Assembly: GCA_034440615.1 (NCBI GenBank)
Contig: JAOTOM010003985.1
Span: forward strand, 111,001 to 175,000
DNA: 64,000 nt
Direction of reading: 5' to 3'
Origin: Ashinkailepas kermadecensis
Lineage: Eukaryota; Arthropoda; Thecostraca; Neolepadidae
A program made the position numbers and the translations under genes. Each line of letters opens with the position of its first letter. Position 1 is the stretch's first letter. This document shows positions 56,701-64,000 of the stretch, one piece after another. The notes below the pieces were generated by a model, which saw nothing but the letters and a program-made list of their open reading frames with translations, had not been told where the DNA came from and ran no database searches.

Positions 56701-59531
56701 GCGTTTTAGTTTATTTGAACCACCAGGTGGCTGAAGCTAGTCTTGACCAGCCGCTGCCGGTTTAAACCGTGATTTAAATCGGCCAGTTCTAGCACGTGAC
56801 GAAACTTGCGGACCCAATTATTCACCTTTTGATCATCTTAACCTATTCCAAAATATTAGCATATTAAATGCAATTGTTTGCTCCTATCTTAAGTTGCCAA
56901 TAGCACTATTGTCTAACAACAACCAACAACAACCAACGCAGTGCATGAGGAGTTATATAGGGTCCTTAAATCCGCAAATCTTCCGCGATGTCCTTGAATC
57001 AGCAAATCGAATACAATCCTAAATTGTGGTACAACTCATCTTCCAATGTTTTCACAAAAGGAAGCATCGTTCTAGTGCATGCTTTTAAACAAACTTCAAA
57101 CCAAATCACTACAATTGTAAAACAGTTGAAGTGGCCTTGAAGAGCAGAAGGAAGAGTTCTTGAAGCCGGAAGTTGCACCCTGTTAAAAGGACTGAACAGT
57201 GAACTGTGAACAGTGACTGAACCTCAGGCCACCGCCACGAGTTCTCTGCTGACGGTAGGCTACGGCCGGCACTGTCAGGTACTTAACAGTATTACTAGCC
57301 ACATACCGACATATCACGAAGCAACTTCATGGTTGTGCCAACAGTCGTGCAAAATGCCCAGGTTAGATCACGTTTTGTTGGTTTTAGCCTAGCCGCACAT
57401 ATGGATACAGATTAAGTGTAGTATTTGCAAAGTAAGTGCAGGCTAGGTATTGTGAATGGACGCAGCGGAAATGTGGTGCGCACATTGACGGTTGCATTAA
57501 ACAACAAAAAAGGTGCGAAGTGAAAAGTTACCTGCCTACGATTATGCAGATTGACCAGCCAGATTAGGTCTATCATGATTGTGTTTTTGCTGTCCCTTTT
57601 TATGTAGCAAAGTCGTCATAAAGTCATAAAGTCATAAAGTATTAAGGCTTAATAAGAGCCATAGGGGCCCATCTGGGTTAAGCCTATCTAGAAAAGGTAC
57701 TAGAATGTACATACTCCCACCCCAATCAATCCCTTATCCCAAGTTCCTAGGAAGCTATATATCCCAGCCCATCTAACACCACTCACTTGCTACCGCCTAA
57801 CACCCTCAATAATCACAAGCTCCTCCCATCACACCCATCGTGCCACCATAGACAACCTTATCAGCATCACATCCCGAAGGAAGGTGCCGAATCCACTGCT
57901 AGGCACATCCCACAGAAATTCATAAAGCGTTCAGACTTAATAAGAGACTCACTTGCTATTGCATAATACACTCAACAATTACAAACTCCTCCCATCATAC
58001 CCATTGCGCTACCATAGACAATCTCATCAGTATCACATCCCAAAGGAAGGTGCTGAATCCACTGCTAGGTACACCCTATATAAAGTTATAAAGCATTTAG
58101 ACTTAATAAGAGACTCACTTGCTATTTCATAACACAGTCAACAATTACAAACTCCTCCCAACTCCCACTCCTCCCTGTCGATCAACCTTCCCTGGAATAC
58201 AGAAAAACAATCCCCCTATTCTTATAATGATTGTCTGCCGTTTTTAAAGATGTTCAGTGTGTTGCTACTGACAATGGTTCCTGGCAGCTGGTTCTTGTGT
58301 TCTACTACCCTGTTGTGAAGAAAGACTGTCTTAACCTTGTCCTGCTGTGATTAACTTTAATTTTGAATTGATGACCTCTAATTGCATCATTTCTGTTAAA
58401 TTCAAACATTTCCCTGAGATATCCCTGTTCCTGACCATGAACAAATTTAAAAACCTCGATGAGATCTCCTCTCAGCCTTCTATATCTAAGTGAAAACATG
58501 TTCAATTTCTTCAGTCTTTCCTCATATTCCAGGTTGCCTATACCATTAACCATTTTTGTTGCCCTCTTTTGTACTCTCTCTAAAAGCCAACAATCTTTCT
58601 CATAACTAGGGGACCAAGCTTGGACACAGTATTCCAAATGTGGCCTGACATATGCACAGTAAAGCTTCCTGATGACCTCCTCACTTTTGTATGACACATT
58701 CCTCTGTATTGCCCCAAGCATTCTTAGTCGTAAAAAGATCGGGGAATTCAAAATGTTTTAGAAAACCTTTTAGCTATTAGAAGCACTGGTAAATATTCAG
58801 TAGCACCTAGTATCTCGTACATCAATCCATCCTTTCGTCATCATCCTCAGCAGTTCACAAGATCATCATCCATTTATTCATCGCCATCATCCTCACCAGT
58901 TCACAAGATCATCGATTCATCGCCATCATCCTCACCAGCTCACAAGATCATCAATCTATCGCTTCGTCATCGTCTTCACCAGTTCACAAGATCATCGTCC
59001 ATCACTTCATCGTCATCATCGTCACCTGTTAACGCGATCATCCATTCATCGCTTCGTCGTTCAGCGTTATTCTAGGCCCCTTCCAGAAAAAGGTGTCGAA
59101 CTGAATCTACTTGACGGCCATCCAGTGGCGGTAGGGGACACTTCGTCGTCAGAGGGACACCAATACAATACTTGATTACTCTCATAACCAGCGCGTGATC
59201 TCGCCCTTGGATAGGGAAATGTTCTCGTATATAGCGAATCAGGCATCTGAGAATATCGCTAGGCATGACAATGGAGAGGCAGATTAAGTCGCAGTTCCTT
59301 GCTTCTTTTGGATCATTCCAATTTCGCTTGTGAAACATCTCAGTTTTGCATCCCTATACAATGCGCATAAGACGTGCATCACGTCTTGCTCCCACGGCAG
59401 TTCCAATTATTGTCGAGATGTTCGTGCCCTTGTCGCATGCTTGGGGTAAATTGTGTGTCCGTTTTTCAGTTCAAATGGAAGCCCCATACAAGGAGCTGAA
59501 GCGGCTACGAAGCCTGGGCAAGAAAGAATAG
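53794..59531 (+). CDS. mRpL33: Mitochondrial ribosomal protein L33 (bL33m), three coding exons
   Basis: The coding exons are 53794-53834, 54868-54971 and 59470-59531, which join to 68 codons plus TAG. bL33m is a small protein of the mitochondrial large ribosomal subunit, usually about 60-70 residues. Exon 1 encodes MLLTRVLLKKPKSK and ends AA|gtaagt (phase 2). Exon 2 begins after cttacag and carries LVMVV, SMITGHKK, RPRLDDKVEK and IAFDPF, ending A|gtaagc (phase 1). Exon 3 begins after gtttttcag and carries IQMEAPYKELKRLRSLGKKE and the stop. Both splice pairs keep frame and phase, and motif order and length match animal L33. The N-terminus would also act as the mitochondrial import signal, as in other L33 proteins. 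Intron 1 (about 1.0 kb) holds a 48-bp minisatellite with a SINE. Intron 2 (about 4.5 kb) holds a 70-bp minisatellite, another SINE, a CR1-type LINE and an ATC-rich repeat. No nearby AATAAA was noticed after the stop, so the 3' end is undefined. Confidence 0.87.
54256..54385 (+). mobile_element. tRNA-derived SINE, 5'-truncated copy
   Basis: This copy keeps the B-box-like GTGGGTTCGAGTCTCACC, the body with CGCGACCAATCGGCGTGAG, and the tail ACCAATAACCAACC. It shares these with the fuller copy at 56097-56262. The tRNA-like 5' half with the A box is missing, as expected of 5' truncation during target-primed insertion. It lies inside the 48-bp minisatellite. Confidence 0.85.
54702..54748 (+). repeat. 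Short fragment related to sequence just upstream of mRpL33 exon 1
   Basis: The stretch with GCCCCTAAACCACAATAACTAACC resembles 53722-53752 (GGCCCTAAACTACAATGACTAAC). The two pieces probably share a retroelement tail or arose by local duplication. Too short to assign to a family. Confidence 0.4.
55485..55802. repeat. 70-bp minisatellite in mRpL33 intron 2
   Basis: Four full units and one partial. Each contains ATTATAAGCC, GGCCGGCCCGGCC, CACCGCTGAAAGGTGGCCC and GAGCCCTGTTTGTAATGTG. One copy lacks a CCG. The last copy is cut so that two GAAAGGTGGCCC blocks lie close together. Copies are nearly identical, suggesting recent expansion. Confidence 0.95.
56097..56262 (+). mobile_element. tRNA-derived SINE, fullest copy
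   Basis: It has a tRNA-like head with an A-box-like TGGTCTATGGGTAAGATG and a T-arm/B-box GTGGGTTCGAGTCTCAC, a body (CTACTCTTCGCCCGCGACC, then GAGAGATTGGCGACGCTATA), and an ACCAATAACCAACC tail. The acceptor stem does not pair, so it is not a functional tRNA gene. Two other copies lie in the window: 54256-54385, and the tail at 2945-3020 on the opposite strand. It lies in mRpL33 intron 2. Confidence 0.88.
56263..57606. other. mRpL33 intron 2, no feature seen
   Basis: Intronic sequence between the SINE and the LINE. Only a short CAACAACCAA run near 56918 stands out. Confidence 0.5.
57607..58751 (-). mobile_element. CR1-type non-LTR retrotransposon, 5'-truncated
   Basis: Minus-strand positions 58751-58305 encode the C-terminal part of a LINE reverse transcriptase. 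Typical motifs are RMLGAIQRN, YKSEEVIRKLYCAYVRPHLE, YCVQAWSP and VQKRATKMV. One frameshift near 58305 moves the reading frame into RVVEHKNQLPGTIVSSNTLN, the usual CR1/L2-type ending. The catalytic YADD region and endonuclease are missing. The 3'UTR contains three copies of a roughly 166-bp unit (starts near 57784, 57951 and 58117) and ends in an 8-bp tail repeat (CATAAAGT on the plus strand). Short 8-bp tail repeats are typical of CR1 elements. Lies antisense in mRpL33 intron 2. Clade assignment within CR1/L2 is uncertain. Confidence 0.85.
58850..59045. repeat. ATC-rich 37-bp tandem repeat
   Basis: About five diverged units built from TTCATCGCCATCATCC, TCACCAGTTCACAAGATCATC and similar words. 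Found in mRpL33 intron 2 next to the 5' edge of the CR1-type LINE. Confidence 0.75.
59072..59338 (-). CDS. Unrecognised 88-codon ORF antisense in mRpL33 intron 2
   Basis: Begins with ATG (MFHKRNWNDPKEARN) and ends VRHLFLEGA with a stop. Composition is protein-like, with no low-complexity or repeat-derived content. I do not recognise a domain. No promoter or polyadenylation signal was noted. A chance frame or a mobile-element remnant is equally possible. Confidence 0.22.
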   Translation of the reverse strand: MFHKRNWNDPKEARNCDLICLSIVMPSDILRCLIRYIREHFPIQGRDHALVMRVIKYCIGVPLTTKCPLPPLDGRQVDSVRHLFLEGA

Positions 59532-60051
59532 TTTGCAGAGTCCAAAACAAAGATGCAATCGTGCCGAGTACACTCACTGCGCGCGCTTCGCTGCTGGTCT
59601 GAGCTCGCTGTTGACATCGAGTGCATGAGTGCGTTTTGTGTGCGGAATCCCTGGGCGTGTCGCCACGTGCCAGCTGTATGTTGTGTCGTGGACAGCCTAC
59701 ACTCGTGATTGGACGCTGACTGCCTCGTGGCCGGTGACGCGGCTTAGTTCGAGTGTCTGGTCCGCGCCTCTGGTGTATTGCTCTGTGCAGGTGAATATAT
59801 AATGTACACAATGCTCAACTCGTTCTCCTACAGGACCATCGAGTTGATGTTCAACGTACGGTCCTGGTGTGATTTCCACCACGAATGGTTGTCGTGGGGA
59901 TCTATATAGAAATACGAACGCTCACCGAGTTCACCGTCAAACCACGGCAGGCGGTGGAACTCGCAGTTGCTCTCTGAATAGATGGCCTGCTAAACTGCTC
60001 GTGCCACCTGGCGGCGAGCATGGAAAGCTCACGTGGCTAAGTTCGCAGGAA
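59532..60051. other. Downstream of mRpL33, no gene confirmed
   Basis: Holds the presumed mRpL33 3'UTR and beyond. After an acceptor-like ctcctacag at 59834 a 24-codon frame (TIELMFNVRSWCDFHHEWLS) is open, but it is too short to call. Confidence 0.3.
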
Positions 60052-60590
60052 GCAGATACCTGGAACCCAAATGGAGAGATACAGATACCTGGAACCCAAC
60101 TGGATAGATACAGATACCTGGCACCCAGCTGGAGAGACACATACCTGGTACCCAACTGGAGAGATACAGATTCCCGACACCCAACTGGAGAGATACAGAT
60201 ATATGGCACTCAACTGGGGGATACAGATACCTGGCACCAAACTGGAAAGATGCAGGTACCTGGCACCCAACTGGACAGATACAGATACCTGATACCCAAC
60301 TGGACAGATACAGATACCTGGTACCCAACTGGAGAGATACAGATACCTGGTACCAAACTGGAGAGAGATGCAGACACCTAGCACCCAACTGGAGAGATAC
60401 AGATACCTGACACTCAACTGGGGGATACAGATACCTGGTACCCAACTGGAGAGATACAGATACCTGGTACCAAACTGGAGAGATACAGATACCTGGCACA
60501 CAACTGGAGAGATACAGATACCTGGCACCCAACTGGAGATATACAGATACCTGGCACCCAACTGGAGAGATACAGATACCTGGCGGCCGT
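60052..60590. repeat. 29-bp minisatellite, about 18 copies
   Basis: ACCTGGCACCCAACTGG and AGAGATACAGAT repeat with point changes (GGTACC, GACAGATA, a 24-base short form with GGGGGATACAG). Frames read as TQLERYRYLAP or similar and are artefacts. Confidence 0.96.
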
Positions 60591-61359
60591 CACGGAAACG
60601 TCACCTGGTCTGAACCTTGTTCAGGACAGCAAATAATGGCCATGATCTATAATGTGAACGACGTATGCGCAGTAGACCCGGGCATGACGTCATAACTCGA
60701 CGTAGTCCGCACGATGCCGTACAACAGAAAGTGATAGTTGGGGGGGGGGACGGAGGATTTTTGCGCACATGCTGCAATCCTTAATTTCTTTCTGCAATTG
60801 TGCTTCGGTTATCTTTCTATAGCCTTGTTGCTAGCTGCATATGCTTCATCTACTGTCGAGGGTGACCCAAGTTTGTTTTAAATTTGTATTTGTCAATTTC
60901 TCATCTCTATCACTGGCTGAATGGGTGCCGGATTGCCCTTTAATCTCTCTCATTAACATTGATGCATCGACATATATAAGACATGTAAGTACATGTGAAA
61001 TCGTGAGAGCTGATATCAATTGAAAGCAGTCTGCAGGCTACACGACATCTTCCAAGTTGATAAAAGGTTTCCCTCTACATTGTTTTGCCGGTTAGTTGCT
61101 CGTGTTGCCAAGCATATCAAATGCGCAGATTATGTCTGCCGTTGCGCCAATACTTGTGTTTTCCCCAGTCAGAATGTAGTGATGTCACGATATGGATGAC
61201 GTATTCCAGTATGCCGACTCCCGAGCAGGCCACACCTGCGCGGAAAATGCCGACGGAAGGCAGCCAACTATAAAGGTACTGACATCTGGCGGAATTCGTG
61301 GGAACTACACACCCCTGGCGGCCGACACGAGAACACAATTGCGCCTGGCAGCGCACGTT
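60591..61359. other. No feature seen
   Basis: Contains a nine-G run near 60740 and frames of 60-80 codons that match nothing I know. Confidence 0.5.
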
Positions 61360-61530
61360 GTCGGCACCTGGCGGCAGAAAAAGGTAACGTTGGGATCATA
61401 ATATCGGGATCCGGCACCTGGCGGCAGACAGAGGTAACATTGGGATCCTACACCTGGCGGCAGACAGAGATAACATCGGGATCCGACACCTGGCTGCAGG
61501 CAAAGATAACATTGGGATCCGACACGAGGA
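61360..61530. repeat. 36-bp minisatellite, about 5 copies
   Basis: ACCTGGCGGCAGACAGAGG and TAACATTGGGATCC repeat. The first copies are diverged and the last is cut within GGGATCCGACAC. Confidence 0.9.
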
Positions 61531-61759
61531 ACACCTTGGTGCCCCAGACGGGAAGCCCGACAACCCTCCTTCCTGAGATGGAACAGCGGGATAAACCACA
61601 CGGTACTGGAGGCTGTACCCCGTCGAAGTGGTCAGGCTAGCCAGTCGTGCTCGAATCAGTGTTCACCGCACTCTATGTTCTGATGCAAAGAGTATTATAG
61701 TTCATTGCATACAACTCGTCAATCGAACATATTTAGTTCCACTGATGTGGCGTCTGCGC

Positions 61760-61967
61760 CAGGGGCGGACAAATAGAGGGGACACTGGGGATATGTGTCC
61801 CCTAGAAAGGTGCTGCCACTCTGACCGAGACAAGGCTACCTTTCGGGAGGCTCGATGCCCCCTTCCCCTCCCGCTCAACGACTTTTCAACAGAAGGCTCC
61901 CCTCCAGGGACTCGCATTGGCGCCACTCCAGACGAGTAGCCCATGCAATTTCCTGGATCCGCCTCTG
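61760..61967. mobile_element. hAT-type MITE, 208 bp, with 8-bp target duplication
   Basis: Ends CAGGGGCGGA and TCCGCCTCTG are inverted. The flanks GTCTGCGC and GTCTGTGC are an 8-bp target duplication with one change, as expected for hAT. The interior is non-coding. Sequence between the 36-bp array and this element (61531-61751) shows nothing. Confidence 0.88.
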
Positions 61968-61975
61968 GTCTGTGC

Positions 61976-63047
61976 GGGGTGTGTTTACCGGCAACTGCGG
62001 GGCTCGTACACAGGGCAGGACACGAACAATACGCTCCGTCAGACCGCGGCGGCATCGAGTCACGACGACATCGAGTCACGGCGGCGAGGCGGCTCCACGG
62101 ACCCGGCGGGGTCTGGGTCTGCACAGGTCCGAGCAGTTGCAGTCATTGCTGGAGGTCAGGAGGTGAACAGAGCAAGTCAACAAGAGCACAGTTAGCTCAG
62201 ATTAATGCCATTCAAATAGAGTGGCAGTGCTCGATTGGAAAGACGCCCCAAGCACTCTTAGTGTTCGTGGTGCTCCTCTAAGTACGATGTGCGATATGTC
62301 ACATTTCGATCAACAGATCAATGGTTGGATGGTCTTGTTTTGGAAACTTGCGAAATAGTGCCCGAAAACAATATTTCATGTATCCAAAGATAAACATGGA
62401 CCCCGAATGCGTCCAAATTACCACCAAAGTGACACATAAGCGGCATAAACGTATTTTAAATTTTAATTCAAGGTGGGTCCATGATCTTTCAAGGGTTAGT
62501 TGTCTACGTAAGCAGGATACTTGATATTGCCATCACCCTACATGACCTTTCATTGACGATGTTGGGACATTAAGTGAGATTGATTACTGAACATTCGCGA
62601 CTTCGGCGAAGCATTTTGGCACCCATGTAGACGGGATACATCACCCGCTGCCGTGCATCACCCTTGAAGAAGCCAGGGTGCGTGTCACGCACGAGCAACG
62701 TAATGTGTTTTGGTGCATGCTGCATCTCTTGTAAGCGTCCCAATGGACACAGCGACAAATATATGAAAGGAGATGGGTAACATTTGATGCACATTCGTCT
62801 TCACCTAAGATTTCGAAATCCGTACACGGAGTGCTGGAACTGAATGCACTTGTGCACACACATGAGCCTTTCTCGAGGACGTGGAAACTGGGGGAGGAAG
62901 ACATTTGGTAAAACTTCATATTTCTGGTTCATTGCACTTAGCTACATTTCGCTCAGTGTAGATTATTATCCCCCAATTGGCCCACTGGTACTACAATAAT
63001 AGCACAACATAAATCCAGTTGATCCAACGTACCCACCACATATTAAG
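61976..63047. other. No feature seen
   Basis: Frames of 60-112 codons occur on both strands in the GC-rich left part but none is recognised. Confidence 0.45.
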
Positions 63048-63455
63048 ATGAATCAGTTATATTCAGAATCTAGCTTTGACGACGGCGGCTACACAAAGAC
63101 TGAGTGTCTGGCAACTCCCTCCCTGGAACGGCCACGGATGAACACACAGCAGTGGAAATTTTCAATTGGTGTGCTCTTTCATACCATTTGCATTACCATG
63201 CCGTTTCTGTGATGCCCTTATATTTTAGTGTATGCAACCGACAAATTACCGAATGATTTCTGCACGTGCCACATAGCTTATCAGGACATTCTCCGGAATC
63301 AACTCACCAGACACGCATTTTATGCCACCTTCCTTTACAATGTGCCAACGTTTATGTTAATGCGTGCTTTGACTTTGGTATTAATTGCTAAAAATGACAG
63401 AGCATGCTACCAAACGCCTCTCCTTGGAGCCGTCCGTGGTGAGGCTAGGATTTAA
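63048..63455 (+). CDS. Possible membrane-protein fragments, product unknown
   Basis: ATG at 63048 opens a 54-codon frame (MNQLYSESSFDDGGYTKTEC, then QQWKFSIGVLFHTICITMPF) ending TGA at 63212, with a hydrophobic end like a first membrane span. After an acceptor-like cttatattttag another frame (63228-63455) has CHIAYQDILRNQLTRHAFYA and a second hydrophobic stretch TFMLMRALTLVLIA. The gap between them is too short for a normal intron. Either a broken gene or chance frames. Confidence 0.2.
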
Positions 63456-63540
63456 TTCTTTTGACAGGATCTACAAAAAAGGCACTGGAAAAACCATCAA
63501 CTTCTATAAATCTAGCTCAACCAGTTCCGAAATAAACTGG

Positions 63541-63597
63541 AAAATTTGTCAGGTGGAGGTGGGGTGGAATTTGTCAGGTGGAGGTGGGGTGGAATTC
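63541..63597. repeat. 28-bp perfect duplication
   Basis: AATTTGTCAGGTGGAGGTGG GGTGG is repeated twice in tandem. The final 400 bases of the window show nothing else. Confidence 0.9.
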
Positions 63598-64000
63598 GGC
63601 TTCCCACTCCACTCCGCAAGGAGATCCGGTTGACGGCTACAATTGTGGTGGGGCTGCGCCCGTTACTGATTGTGTGCGGCCGTTGACCACGTATTGCCCT
63701 CGGGGAGTCGCTCGACATTCCTGATTAATCAATTTTATTAGATAACTCCCCACTAAAGCTGCCTTGAGACCAGCCCAATCCATCTGCAGATAGACGCGAC
63801 ACTATACATCTTCCCTCCCCCCCCAAAAAAAAAGAGACACCAAGAAAATATCAACTGACGAAAGTCCGGGGCAATTCATGGCCAGCGATGATCATTTGGT
63901 CTATGTTATGTCTCTTCTGGATCCTAACAGCACCACCCTGACCGGACGCACGTCCCATGCCGAAGTACGATTTGCCACTGTTATCGATAAATTATCTAGA

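Overview
Eukaryotic, almost certainly animal, genomic DNA that is gene-poor and repeat-rich. Two protein-coding genes can be named. One is an intact 268-codon START-domain gene of the STARD10 type (32131-32937, +). The other is a split gene for mitochondrial ribosomal protein L33 (three coding exons between 53794 and 59531, +, 68 residues). The L33 gene was found only by joining short exons across GT-AG introns. Its pattern (MxLT..L.KK.KSK start, SMITGHK, RPRLDDK, FDPFIQ) looks arthropod-like to me. GGTTA/TTAGG-like runs at 8.4-8.8 kb and 48.1 kb also fit an arthropod, but the species cannot be fixed from this window.

Layout. 0-3 kb: a 1.2-kb terminal-inverted-repeat element, a dispersed repeat and a SINE tail. 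3.4-5 kb: 165-bp tandem units, then a 28-copy 35-bp minisatellite open in all six frames. 5.6-9.8 kb: foldback/palindromic repeats, a 113-bp tandem repeat, a broken THAP/P-element-like transposase tail and GGTTA tracts. 10-17 kb: mostly unique sequence with a CpG-rich patch, a 48-bp tandem array, a (CCCGA)n tract, a 32-bp minisatellite and two possible but unrecognised exons. 17.6-22.7 kb: three diverged copies of one dispersed repeat, one of which has amplified an internal 62-bp unit about 15 times. 24.9-30.3 kb: a run of distinct minisatellites, with a CR1-type LINE end, one possible coding exon and a promoter-like CCAAT/TATA cluster among them. 31.1-31.4 kb: a 300-bp (CT)n tract, followed by the STARD10-like gene. 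34.4-40.7 kb: a TG/TGCG tract and two decayed RNase H-bearing LINEs on the minus strand. 42.4-47.4 kb: two direct copies of a TA-flanked inverted-repeat element (one carrying a nested foldback insertion), an hAT-type MITE and a further TA-flanked MITE. 47.4-53 kb: AT-richer sequence with a decayed copy of a multicopy invertebrate transposase-like family and an old tRNA-SINE. 53.2-59.5 kb: mRpL33, whose two introns hold minisatellites, tRNA-derived SINEs and a CR1-type LINE. 59.5-64 kb: 29-bp and 36-bp minisatellites and an hAT MITE with an 8-bp target duplication.

The two named genes have no evident shared pathway. STARD10-type proteins bind and move phospholipids in the cytosol, and L33 belongs to the mitochondrial large ribosomal subunit. 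The strongest theme is repeat biology. At least a dozen unrelated tandem-repeat families lie within 64 kb, several of them inside introns or next to mobile elements. No CRISPR array, operon, rRNA or functional tRNA gene was found, and no clearly new molecular system was demonstrated.
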